Shown: one piece after another, positions 1 to 9,360 of the stretch | Position numbering within the stretch: position 1 is the first letter of the stretch | Layout of the letters: each line of letters begins with the position of its first letter | Origin: an uncultured Glaciecola sp. | GTDB lineage: Bacteria > Pseudomonadota > Gammaproteobacteria > Enterobacterales > Alteromonadaceae | DNA: 32,551 nucleotides | Assembly (NCBI RefSeq): GCF_937770335.1 | Contig: NZ_CALJHY010000013.1 | Coordinates: forward strand, 1-32,551 | Reading direction: 5' to 3' | Notes under the pieces: generated by a model | Databases searched by the model: none | Seen by the model: the letters and a program-made list of their open reading frames with translations, nothing else | What the model was told of the DNA's origin: nothing | Position numbers and translations under genes: made by a program

Positions 1-1445
1 CGTTGTGTTAAGTCGACACTGAAGTTATCGGCAATATCTATTAACGCTCGTTGCGCAGCCTGCATATCTGAAAGTGACACTGAATCAAACAGTCCATTTG
101 TTAATGCCGACAGAATGGTAATTTGCCCAGCCACTGTTATAGGTGAGCCTTCTTGCTGCTGCAAAAAGGCGCGTATCCGACGACCTCGATCAATCACTTT
201 TTGCGAACTTGCATTTAAACGGGCACCAAATCGAGCAAAACTCTCTAACTCTTCGAATTGCGTGTAGGCAAGTTTTAGAGCACCCGCAGCCTCTCGAAAC
301 ACTTTTAGTTGCGCTTTGCCACCCACTCTTGATACCGATTTACCGACATCAACCGCGGGTAATATACCTAAATCAAATAAGCTCGGGGAAAGATAAATTT
401 GACCATCTGTAATCGAAATTAGGTTAGTGGGTATGTATGCAGATATATTCTGCTCTTCGGTTTCAATGATAGGTAAGGCAGTAAGTGAGCCTCCACCATG
501 TTCTTCATTTAGATGGGTAGCACGTTCAAGCAAACGAGAATGTATATAAAATATGTCGCCCGGGAACGCTTCTCTACCAGGCGGTCTGCGCAGTAAAAGT
601 GACAACTCTCGATATGATCTTGCATGTTGGGTTAAATCGTCATAAACAATAAGGACGTCGCGCCCCTGATGCATGAAGTATTCAGCAATACTAGTGGCTG
701 CATAAGGGCAAATGTAGTTCAAACCGGGGGGATTATTACCTTCAGTGGCAACTAACAACGTATATTTCATCGCGTCGTGATGGCGCAAGAACGCCAGCGT
801 TTTTGCAATTGAAGCTGCTCGCTGGCCTATTGCGCAATAGATACAGACTACATTTTTCCCTTTTTGATTAATGATGGCGTCTATCGCAATAGCAGTCTTT
901 CCCGTTTGCCGATCACCCATAATCAGTTCTCTTTGACCCCGACCAATGGGAAGTAAGGCATCTATGACCTTTAAACCAGTTTGTAAAGGCTGAGTCACGG
1001 GCAGACGCGCCATTACTGCCGGGGCTGGTCGCTCTATTGGCATGCGTTCATATAAATTAGGTAATGGTTTTGCATCTAGAGGCCTGCCAAGCGGATCGAT
1101 CACTCTTCCTATTAACTCATTACCGACGGCAACGTCCACAACGCGGCCAGTTCGGTGAACCTCATCCCCAGCACTTAGGTTCCAATAATCGCCGAGTAAT
1201 ACTACGCCAATTTCGGTTTCATCAAGATTAAAAGCAATCCCATAGATACCATTAGGAAACGACAGCAGTTCTTCAAAACCTGCGTCAGGTAATCCACTCA
1301 CGATCGCAATACCGGTTGACACCCGCACAACGGTGCCTACTTCTTGAAATGATATATTTATCTCTAGCGCTTCACGAGCCTCTTGCATAGAGGTAAAAGC
1401 AGTCTTAAAGGCTTTATCTATTGGCACATCTATGCATTCATTCAA
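1..1445 (-). CDS. atpA: N-type ATPase F1 alpha subunit, 3' end cut by window edge
   Basis: Alpha subunit of the catalytic F1 head of an N-type (alternative) F-ATPase. Reading the minus strand from 1445 gives an uninterrupted frame of about 481 residues to the left edge. It includes the Walker A motif GDRQTGKT (complement of about 895-930), the alpha-type stretch IGQRAAS, and YDDLTQHA. No ATG fits the N-terminus. A TTG at 1445-1443, preceded at good spacing by GGGAG, gives a start like [17 protein letters not shown], which matches the N-terminal layout of N-type alpha subunits, so TTG is my chosen start. It lies 22 bases after atpF in the same operon. The C-terminal end and probably atpG lie outside the window. 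Family assignment is firm; the TTG start is less sure. Confidence 0.93.
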   Translation of the reverse strand, partial: MNECIDVPIDKAFKTAFTSMQEAREALEINISFQEVGTVVRVSTGIAIVSGLPDAGFEELLSFPNGIYGIAFNLDETEIGVVLLGDYWNLSAGDEVHRTGRVVDVAVGNELIGRVIDPLGRPLDAKPLPNLYERMPIERPAPAVMARLPVTQPLQTGLKVIDALLPIGRGQRELIMGDRQTGKTAIAIDAIINQKGKNVVCIYCAIGQRAASIAKTLAFLRHHDAMKYTLLVATEGNNPPGLNYICPYAATSIAEYFMHQGRDVLIVYDDLTQHARSYRELSLLLRRPPGREAFPGDIFYIHSRLLERATHLNEEHGGGSLTALPIIETEEQNISAYIPTNLISITDGQIYLSPSLFDLGILPAVDVGKSVSRVGGKAQLKVFREAAGALKLAYTQFEELESFARFGARLNASSQKVIDRGRRIRAFLQQQEGSPITVAGQITILSALTNGLFDSVSLSDMQAAQRALIDIADNFSVDLTQ

Positions 1446-1467
1446 ATTGGCTCTCCCGTGATTGTCC

Positions 1468-2292
1468 TTAAAAAGTCGCTTTAGATTGATCACCGGCTGA
1501 CTCTGGCTTAGTATTTTGCTTTAGAGGTGGAAGTTGAATCACGTCATTTACACGGTCTTGCAATTTTTTAAGATGGTCATGGATACTCCATGCTAATTTC
1601 CAACCTCCTACACTGAGTTCTAAGCCCGCCATCAGCTTGGGAACACAAACGAAATCAAGCGTAAGACAAGGCTGGTTTTGCTTACTTAATAATTCGGTTA
1701 AGGTGCGCTCGATGTCCGTTTTGTATTCATCATTCAATGGAAATGCGCTGCGCACGACAAGCTGATCAGCCTTTTGCATTGCCTCACTCAACCTTTCGTA
1801 ATGCTTGCCACTCAATCCCTTGAGTTGGTTTAAAAACTTATCTACTATCGCCTGTTCTAATTTAACGCCTGCAAGGTCGTCTAATATTTTAGCGGCGGTG
1901 GCGTAGACCTCTTCGATGTTTTGGCTTAACACCGTGTGCTCCAGATTGCGCAAAACGCTTTGCGTCGATTCCATTCTTTTACGCAGTATTTCATCGGCAT
2001 CCTGCTGTGCACAAGCAACTAACTTAATCCGTTGTTGTTTTGCTTCAGTCTCTGCTTTTTCCATAATTGCTGCGCGTTGTTGTTCTAGTTCTGCCTCTTT
2101 ATGTTGGCAAATATGTTGGCGCTGCTCGGCGTCAGCATTCTTTGTATTAGCCTCATCTAAGGTTTTTTTTAAGCGCATCTCACGAGCATCTAACTTGTTC
2201 AGGATAGGCCGATACAGAAAATATCGAAGCAACCACAGCAAAACTGAGAAATTGATGATTTGCGCAGCGATAGTAAACCAATCAAACGGCAT
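1468..2292 (-). CDS. atpF: N-type ATPase subunit b with delta-like C-terminal domain
   Basis: Peripheral stalk subunit of the Fo part, 274 residues, much longer than an ordinary b subunit (about 156). One N-terminal membrane segment (about residues 5-27) is followed by a charged, heptad-like coiled coil (about 35-125). The C-terminal 100 residues look like the end of a delta subunit: a stretch [19 protein letters not shown] (about 212-230) resembles the delta pattern of a strand, a conserved gly-rich turn and a second strand. No separate atpH gene is present in the cluster, in keeping with a b-delta fusion as known for N-ATPases. The start is an ATG 3 bases past the atpE stop. The fusion reading rests on pattern resemblance only. 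Confidence 0.9.
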   Translation of the reverse strand: MPFDWFTIAAQIINFSVLLWLLRYFLYRPILNKLDAREMRLKKTLDEANTKNADAEQRQHICQHKEAELEQQRAAIMEKAETEAKQQRIKLVACAQQDADEILRKRMESTQSVLRNLEHTVLSQNIEEVYATAAKILDDLAGVKLEQAIVDKFLNQLKGLSGKHYERLSEAMQKADQLVVRSAFPLNDEYKTDIERTLTELLSKQNQPCLTLDFVCVPKLMAGLELSVGGWKLAWSIHDHLKKLQDRVNDVIQLPPLKQNTKPESAGDQSKATF

Positions 2293-2295
2293 GGT

Positions 2296-2574
2296 TTAGG
2301 CTCCACTGAGGTCGACAAAGTAGTTCCAAAACGGATTTGAAAATAGCAATATCATAGTAACGACAAAACAATAAATAGCGGTTGACTCAATCATCGCTAA
2401 GCCCACAAAAAGGGTTCGTGTAATTGTAGATGACGCGTCAGGTTGCTGGGCTAACGCAGCCAGAGCACCTGCGACCGCTCTACCTTCAGCAAAAGCAGGA
2501 CCAATAGCACCAAAGCCTATAGTTATACCCCCAGTAATAATCGATACAACTGCAATTAAAGTTAACTCGTTCAT
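2296..2574 (-). CDS. atpE: N-type ATPase c subunit (rotor ring proteolipid)
   Basis: Rotor-ring subunit with two transmembrane hairpin helices. I place the start at the ATG 2574-2572 (92 residues, MNELTLIAV) because AGAGGA stands 6 bases upstream; a longer in-frame version would begin inside atpB. Helix 1 carries GAIGPAFAEGRAVAGAL with Glu30 where Na+-type c rings have Gln. The loop has AQQPDA. Helix 2 carries the ion site MIESTAIY with Glu63, Ser64, Thr65 and Tyr68. The two-glutamate pattern is typical of N-ATPase c subunits. The EST-Y set resembles Na+ rings, but the Glu at the helix-1 position leaves the coupling ion (Na+ or H+) open. Confidence 0.95.
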   Translation of the reverse strand: MNELTLIAVVSIITGGITIGFGAIGPAFAEGRAVAGALAALAQQPDASSTITRTLFVGLAMIESTAIYCFVVTMILLFSNPFWNYFVDLSGA

Positions 2575-2575
2575 G

Positions 2576-3295
2576 TTAATTCCTCTGTTTATTGGCGGGA
2601 CCATTAATCCTTTGTAAAGGCGATTTAGCGGCACTGACACTGGTAGCAGCGGCTATATAGACCGAAGCAAGTATAAAAAAGATGTAGGCTTGCACCATGC
2701 CGGTTAACAATCCCAGAACAGTCATGACTATTGGAAATAATAACGGCGAAATAAGCAGCAAAATCGCGATTATCATGCTGCCACTCATTATATTTCCAAA
2801 CAATCGGATCGCTAACGCAAAGGTACGCGAGAGCTCACCAATCATATTAAACGGCAGCATCAGCACGGTAGGTTGGAGGTATGAGGCAAAATATCCCTTA
2901 ATACCTTTTTGTTTGATACCAAAATACGGAACCGCGACAAAGACACAAAGTGCCAACGCAATAGTGGTTGAAAGTGACCCTGTAGGTGGCTCGTAGCCGG
3001 GGAAAATAGTGAACAGATTAGCTATTCCGACAAACAGCAATAAAGTGCCTAAGAAAACGATATATTGCCGCGGATTGCACAGGCCTGTGCTCGCAATCTG
3101 TTTTTCTATACCCAGCACGATAATTTCTAGGGCATTTTGCCACCGAGATCCTTGGATCTCGTCAGTCAAACGGCGAGTAATCAAACGTGAACCCGCGGTC
3201 AGCACTAGTATCAGGCACCATGTAAACACAATGGTCGCGTTTAACTTAACAAAATCATACTGCCAAAATACGATGTCATCTGGACTCAGGTGCAT
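2576..3295 (-). CDS. atpB: N-type ATPase subunit a
   Basis: Membrane stator subunit forming the ion half-channels against the c ring, 239 residues with about five to six hydrophobic helices. The essential arginine of subunit a is visible as Arg164 in LAIRLFGNIMSG, preceded by NMIGELSRTFA. The C-terminal helix QAYIFFILASVYIAAA is the usual a-subunit ending. The start ATG overlaps the end of atpR by 20 bases and has GGAGC upstream. The stop lies one base before the atpE start, consistent with translational coupling along the operon. Confidence 0.95.
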   Translation of the reverse strand: MHLSPDDIVFWQYDFVKLNATIVFTWCLILVLTAGSRLITRRLTDEIQGSRWQNALEIIVLGIEKQIASTGLCNPRQYIVFLGTLLLFVGIANLFTIFPGYEPPTGSLSTTIALALCVFVAVPYFGIKQKGIKGYFASYLQPTVLMLPFNMIGELSRTFALAIRLFGNIMSGSMIIAILLLISPLLFPIVMTVLGLLTGMVQAYIFFILASVYIAAATSVSAAKSPLQRINGPANKQRN

Positions 3296-3620
3296 GATTA
3301 GCTCCTGTGGACGACTCCGTTGCCCTACCTATGCGCGCTTCGCGGCTCTTTACATTAGCGCCAATGAACCTGCTAATCAGATATCGCCCGACAATAAAAC
3401 CGCACAAACTAGCGAGTAAAAGAAGCCAATTTCCCATGCCAATCAAATAGAAGCCGCCGATCGCCAAAGTCATTCTAGTTATCCAAGCCCCGATAAACCA
3501 AAGTACTTCTGGCTTCGCCCCCGTGATTTTTTGCGTTGATAACCACAATACATAGAAAAACGCGCAACCCAACAAAATGCCTTGTGCAAAGGCAATGAGC
3601 ACTGAAATTAATATCGTCAT
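3276..3620 (-). CDS. atpR: N-ATPase accessory membrane protein AtpR
   Basis: Small membrane protein (114 residues) specific to N-ATPase operons. Three hydrophobic segments are visible (about residues 4-27, 39-61 and 64-84), with arginines near or in the membrane in WITRM (Arg49) and GFIVGRYL (Arg79). In the literature on N-ATPases such arginines have been proposed to pair with the c-subunit glutamates during ring assembly; that role is not shown here. It sits between atpQ and atpB, overlapping atpB by 20 bases. The C-terminal 25 residues are hydrophilic. Identity rests mainly on position and topology. Confidence 0.85.
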   Translation of the reverse strand: MTILISVLIAFAQGILLGCAFFYVLWLSTQKITGAKPEVLWFIGAWITRMTLAIGGFYLIGMGNWLLLLASLCGFIVGRYLISRFIGANVKSREARIGRATESSTGANHAPESR

Positions 3621-3640
3621 ATTTTGTGATACCCCGTTAT

Positions 3641-3952
3641 CTATTTATCTTCGTCAATGGCTTTGTGTTCCTTGCTTAGCCAACTCCACGCCGTAAAACA
3701 GCCAATTACTAGGCCAGCTAAAATGCAGGCCAGCGTCCATGAGCGTTCATCGTTAACATTTTTGTCTAGCCACAAACCCAGCGCTGCACCAAGTAGCGTA
3801 GGAACCGCGATAGACCAGCCCACCAGGCCGATCATGCCCAACCCAAACCAAAGCCCCGGTTCCCCGCGTTCTCTAGCGCTTAGCTTACGATCAGCCTTGG
3901 AGCCAATCTTATCGGATAAAGAAGAGGCTTTTTTATCTGGCTTGGGGGTCAC
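3641..3952 (-). CDS. atpQ: N-ATPase accessory protein AtpQ (AtpI-like)
   Basis: Protein of 103 residues with a charged N-terminus of about 30 residues and two membrane helices (about 38-62 and 70-91). The motif GLGMIGLVGWSIAVPTLLGAA followed by LGLWLDK matches the AtpI/putative F1Fo-ATPase subunit family seen in N-ATPase operons (named AtpQ or AtpI). The start is a GTG at 3952-3950, 4 bases after the atpC stop, with AAGG upstream. The family has been linked to Mg2+ or Ca2+ handling and to c-ring assembly; nothing in the sequence decides which. Confidence 0.85.
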   Translation of the reverse strand: MTPKPDKKASSLSDKIGSKADRKLSARERGEPGLWFGLGMIGLVGWSIAVPTLLGAALGLWLDKNVNDERSWTLACILAGLVIGCFTAWSWLSKEHKAIDEDK

Positions 3953-3956
3953 TTAT

Positions 3957-5832
<1,876 letters not shown>

Positions 5833-5847
5833 TTATCGTTAAGAGTG

Positions 5848-5853
5848 ATGTTA
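5848..5853 (-). promoter_or_regulatory. candidate -10 of the atpD operon
   Basis: On the minus strand TAACAT (four of six matches to TATAAT) sits about 31 bases past the centre of the palindrome at 5875-5888. This is close to the spacing of a class II FNR-type promoter (site centred near -41.5), giving a start near 5840, about 32 bases before the atpD ATG. It is read by eye. Confidence 0.35.
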
Positions 5854-5874
5854 TCGTGGCTCTGATCCCGACTA

Positions 5875-5888
5875 TTGACCCTGATCAA
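5875..5888. promoter_or_regulatory. FNR/FixK-type box in the atpD/pfk divergent region
   Basis: TTGACCCTGATCAA is a near-perfect 14-base dyad: TTGAC, four spacer bases, then ATCAA. It fits the TTGAY-N4-RTCAA consensus of FNR, ANR and FixK proteins. It is the only such site between atpD and pfk, so it could serve either promoter. The spacing to a -10-like element is better on the atpD side. A second box with the same TTGACCC half lies upstream of glgC at 9344-9357. Confidence 0.75.
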
Positions 5889-5976
5889 GATTAAGTATGT
5901 TAGTTAACTACTCACCTCTTATAAGTATTAACACCTATTACTCTGCCTGCTCGTTTGATGCATAATTGAGTTTAGA

Positions 5977-6969
5977 ATGGATAGCGGAATAATGGTGATG
6001 ATGAGCGAAATCAAGCATATTGGTATCTTTACTTCTGGTGGTGACGCTCCTGGTATGAATGCCGCTTTATTTGCAGTGGCTAAGACGGCCCAAACTTACG
6101 GCATTAAAGTCAGTGGCATTCGCCGGGGTTTTGAAGGCCTTATAGATAATGATTTGATACCACTTCACGCTAATCAACTGCAAAGATCGATGCACTTTGG
6201 TGGCACAATGCTCAAAACAGCACGTAGTGATCGCTTCATGACCAAACAAGGACAAGAGAAAGCGGCGCAAACCATTCAACAAAATAGTATTGACGGTCTC
6301 ATTGCCATCGGTGGCGATGGTACGTTTCGGGGTATGTTGTGTTTAGCGAATATTAGCAACACCCCCTTTATTGGTATCCCCGGGACTATCGACAATGACA
6401 TAGCGGGCACTGATTATACCCTTGGGTTTGATTCAGCGGTAAATACTGCAATAAAGTGTATTGATAATATAAGAGATACTGCAGAATCGCATAACAGGGT
6501 TTTTCTAGTTGAAGTAATGGGCCGCGATTCTGGTTACATCGGTATTTATTCTGGCCTAAGTTGTGGGGCGGACTCGATTCTCATTCCGGAAAGTGATGAC
6601 GATTTTACCTATCTTTTGAACAAGATTAAAAACTACGACAGCGAAGATGCGTTTATTGTCGTTGTCGCCGAAGGTGATGACCTAGGAGTTGATAAGGTAT
6701 CGGCAGAAATCAGGAAAGTTAATGCTCATATAGATTTGCGCATTGCTAAACTGGGGCACATACAACGGGGGGGCAATCCTTCGGCTCAAGATCGTATGCT
6801 AGGGATTAGGCTAGGTGTTCTTGCAACAAAAGCACTCATCGGTGGAGAGTCTGGTCAAATAGCTGGCTTTTGCAATAATAAACCGACCTTAAGCCCTTTC
6901 GACAACGTTGTAAAAAAACAGTTAGTCGACATTGAACTACAACGACTCTTAGCAATATTTTGTGGATAA
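5977..6969 (+). CDS. pfkA: 6-phosphofructokinase, ATP type
   Basis: Phosphorylates fructose 6-phosphate in glycolysis. Visible motifs are FTSGGDAPGMNAA (18-30), IGGDGT (111-116; Gly rather than Asp at the ATP/PPi switch), PGTIDNDI with the catalytic Asp (about 139), EVMGRDSGYIG, and LGHIQRGGNPSAQDR. Gly in GGDGT and in PGTIDND points to ATP rather than pyrophosphate as donor. The E. coli effector-site arginines 21 and 25 correspond to Phe and Lys here, so ADP/PEP control may differ. An alternative start at the ATG 5998 (323 residues) has GCGGAA upstream and is nearer the usual length of 320. The gene is divergent from atpD with an FNR-type box between them. Confidence 0.93.
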   Translation: MDSGIMVMMSEIKHIGIFTSGGDAPGMNAALFAVAKTAQTYGIKVSGIRRGFEGLIDNDLIPLHANQLQRSMHFGGTMLKTARSDRFMTKQGQEKAAQTIQQNSIDGLIAIGGDGTFRGMLCLANISNTPFIGIPGTIDNDIAGTDYTLGFDSAVNTAIKCIDNIRDTAESHNRVFLVEVMGRDSGYIGIYSGLSCGADSILIPESDDDFTYLLNKIKNYDSEDAFIVVVAEGDDLGVDKVSAEIRKVNAHIDLRIAKLGHIQRGGNPSAQDRMLGIRLGVLATKALIGGESGQIAGFCNNKPTLSPFDNVVKKQLVDIELQRLLAIFCG

Positions 6970-6984
6970 CGGCTGCGTATCTTC

Positions 6985-7824
6985 CTAGCAAGGGTCAGCT
7001 TCAAAATTTACCATGACTTCTTGAATAGTAAATTTATCTAACAATAATACTTGAATCTCATTCTTAATAACCTGTAATTCTCTGACGGTCAAATCGGGAT
7101 TAACTTTGGCAATGATATCAGCTTCGCGTCCCTTATTTGTGCGCCGTACGCGAACTCTAACTATCTGTTTAACTGTAGAAAGATTAACTAAAGCTTCAGC
7201 CAGTTTATGGCGGTCAACATCACTATAATCGACCAAAATAGGAAGCGCACTGGAAAAAAGCGTAAACGCCATATAAAAAATCATGCAAGATACAATCACT
7301 GCAAAAATCGGATCCAACCAATAATACCCCAGCGCCGCAAACTGCCAGCCAAAAATGACCACAATCGTCGTTAGTACGTCAGACAGCGTGTGACTCGCAT
7401 CGGCGTATAAAATTGGCGAATGCAGCCGTTTCGCCCATGTCCTCTGCCAGACCGTTAAGCAAATATTGACGATTAGAACACCAACCATAACGCCCAAGCC
7501 GAGAATACTTTGTTTTACAGGCTGTCCGAATCGGCTAAACGCTTCAGTAATGACTTCAAAAGCCACTATAGTGAGTAGAGAAGCTAAAACCAATACCGCT
7601 ATCTGTTCAAACTTCTGATGACCGTAATTATGCTCCTCATCAGCCGGCGACTCCGATATTTTTATGGTAAACCAAGCAATAATATTGTTGGCTATGTCGG
7701 CCAGTGAATGAATAGCGTCAGCGATGATAGCAGTAGAGTTGGTCATTAAACCAATACTGAGTTTACTCAGCATAACGACTAAATTGACACTTCCTTCAAT
7801 TATTAATACTTTTCTGACATTCAC
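6985..7824 (-). CDS. Cation diffusion facilitator family transporter
   Basis: Divalent metal exporter of the CDF family, 279 residues, with about five to six membrane helices and a cytosolic C-terminal ferredoxin-like domain (about 200-279). The metal-site residues are visible as His39/Asp43 in ADAIHSLAD (helix 2) and His145/Asp149 in ADASHTLSD (helix 5), an HxxxD pair arrangement most often linked to Zn2+. The family motif DEEHNYGHQKFE (62-73) is intact. The start is GTG at 7824-7822 with GGAAG 7 bases upstream. It lies 19 bases after glgC on the same strand, so the two are probably co-transcribed. The actual substrate cannot be read from the sequence. Confidence 0.9.
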   Translation of the reverse strand: MNVRKVLIIEGSVNLVVMLSKLSIGLMTNSTAIIADAIHSLADIANNIIAWFTIKISESPADEEHNYGHQKFEQIAVLVLASLLTIVAFEVITEAFSRFGQPVKQSILGLGVMVGVLIVNICLTVWQRTWAKRLHSPILYADASHTLSDVLTTIVVIFGWQFAALGYYWLDPIFAVIVSCMIFYMAFTLFSSALPILVDYSDVDRHKLAEALVNLSTVKQIVRVRVRRTNKGREADIIAKVNPDLTVRELQVIKNEIQVLLLDKFTIQEVMVNFEADPC

Positions 7825-7843
7825 ATTTTAACTTCCGAATTTT

Positions 7844-9181
7844 TCAATTCAATTGGCTTACTTTACCTTTTAATAAATCAGCGCTGTTAAAGTTTTGTAG
7901 TGGTAAGTAGTTACATTTATTGATAGTTAAATTTTGTAACATTTTTTGTGTTACTAGCACAATTCCATTGCTACTCAAGCGAAAACCTCGCTCTAGGTCT
8001 TCCTTTTTACTTTCACCAATTTGCAAATTATCGGGAATAACGCAATTGCTATCAATAATCGCATTTTTAATAGAAACGTTATTTCCTACCTTAACGTTAG
8101 GTAGTAGAACTGAATGAGAGATATGTGCATTGTTACCAACAGTAGAATGTTCGAAGACCAAAGAATGCAGTATTGCTGAAGGATATATAATGCATCCAGC
8201 AGATATAAGCGAATTGGAGATCTGTCCTACTGGTGTCGTGTTACCACCCAAAAATCTTGCCGGCTGAAGGCAGCCTGTGGTGCTCCATATTGGCCATTTA
8301 GTATCACATAAATCAATTGAAGGTTGGCTGGACAGTAATGCCATATTGGCGTCCCAATAAGCATCAAGGGTTCCGACATCTCGCCAATAAGGGACTTTAT
8401 TGCCGCTTGATGCGCAAAAACGAAATGCTTGTATTTTTTGTTTTGTAAGCACCTTAGGAATAATATCTTTTCCAAAATCGTGGCAAGAATCATGCTGAAC
8501 GGCATCTTTTTGTAATTGCTCAATCAAAAACTCAGTATTGAATACATAATTGCCCATAGATGCCAGCACATGATCAGGCTTGTCGGGTAGACCCGTTGGA
8601 GCGATAGGTTTCTCTTCAAATGACACCACTACATCATCGCTATCAACATTCATCACGCCAAATTGACCAGCTGCTTGCTGAAGCGGTGTTTCGATACAAG
8701 ATACTGTCATTTGGGCACCACTTCTAACGTGTTTCTCGAGCATATTCCGATAGTTCATTTTGTATATATGATCACCCGAAAGGACTAATACATACTTAGG
8801 CATTACCGCTTTAATGAAATCAATATTTTGAAATAATGCGTCCGCAGTGCCTTGGTACCATTGTTCGGAATTTTGTTGTGATGCTGGCAATAATTCTAAA
8901 AACTCGCCAAAATTTTGATTGAATTTCGCCCAACTACTGACCAGATGCCGAATAAGACAGTGGGCTTTATATTGGGTGATAACGCCTATTTTCTTAAACC
9001 CTGAATTAACACAATTCGACAATGGAAAATCGATTATTCGACACCCTCCGCCAAACTCAAGGACTGGTTTAGCACGCGATTCCGTTAGTTCATGTAAACG
9101 ACTTCCTTGGCCTCCGGCCAATAGTATAACTAGCGTCTCGTTTGAAAGCTGATTAATGTCGGGCTGTTCTAAATATGCCAT
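7844..9181 (-). CDS. glgC: Glucose-1-phosphate adenylyltransferase (ADP-glucose pyrophosphorylase)
   Basis: Makes ADP-glucose from ATP and glucose 1-phosphate, the committed step of bacterial glycogen synthesis. From the ATG at 9181 (GAGG 6 bases upstream) it is 445 residues. Motifs: LAGGQGSRL (21-29), SGDHIYKMNY with catalytic Asp137, FEEKP with the glucose-1-phosphate Lys191, YWRDVGTLDAYW, then a left-handed beta-helix C-terminal domain. The E. coli activator lysine 39 aligns with Ser35 in LTESRAKP, so fructose-1,6-bisphosphate activation may be altered. No glgA, glgB or glgP is adjacent. An FNR/FixK box lies about 170 bases upstream. It heads a two-gene unit with the CDF transporter. Confidence 0.95.
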   Translation of the reverse strand: MAYLEQPDINQLSNETLVILLAGGQGSRLHELTESRAKPVLEFGGGCRIIDFPLSNCVNSGFKKIGVITQYKAHCLIRHLVSSWAKFNQNFGEFLELLPASQQNSEQWYQGTADALFQNIDFIKAVMPKYVLVLSGDHIYKMNYRNMLEKHVRSGAQMTVSCIETPLQQAAGQFGVMNVDSDDVVVSFEEKPIAPTGLPDKPDHVLASMGNYVFNTEFLIEQLQKDAVQHDSCHDFGKDIIPKVLTKQKIQAFRFCASSGNKVPYWRDVGTLDAYWDANMALLSSQPSIDLCDTKWPIWSTTGCLQPARFLGGNTTPVGQISNSLISAGCIIYPSAILHSLVFEHSTVGNNAHISHSVLLPNVKVGNNVSIKNAIIDSNCVIPDNLQIGESKKEDLERGFRLSSNGIVLVTQKMLQNLTINKCNYLPLQNFNSADLLKGKVSQLN

Positions 9182-9314
9182 ATAAAACCTCAAAAAATAC
9201 AGTGGTTAAAATTCAGACGCAACGGCAAAAATTAGCTTTTTAGGCGTGTAATAAAACTCAGTCTATCTGCCAAGGTTCACTAATTAAGGCAAAGTAGGTG
9301 ATGATATTGACTCT

Positions 9315-9322
9315 CTATTAAA
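9315..9322 (-). promoter_or_regulatory. candidate -10 of the glgC promoter
   Basis: The minus strand reads TTTAATAG here, containing TTTAAT and TAATAG as possible -10 hexamers. Their distance to the palindrome centre at 9350.5 is about 29-31 bases, the spacing of class II FNR-dependent promoters. This would give a transcript start near 9309 and a leader of about 130 bases. Confidence 0.4.
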
Positions 9323-9343
9323 CAACAGTCTTAGAAAAACAAC

Positions 9344-9357
9344 TTGACCCATGTCAA
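9344..9357. promoter_or_regulatory. FNR/FixK-type box upstream of glgC
   Basis: TTGACCCATGTCAA is a perfect 5-4-5 dyad (TTGAC, then GTCAA) matching the FNR/FixK consensus. It lies 3 bases past the stop of the fixK-like gene and upstream of glgC, both on the minus strand. It can therefore drive glgC-CDF independently of readthrough. Confidence 0.78.
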
Positions 9358-9360
9358 GTA

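Noticed and set aside
1916-2299. Cys/Ser-rich open frame on the plus strand opposite atpF
   Set aside because: Lies entirely antisense to the well-supported atpF coiled coil; low-complexity product and no family match.
8227-8523. Small minus-strand open frame inside glgC
   Set aside because: A different frame over intact glgC coding sequence; no independent support.
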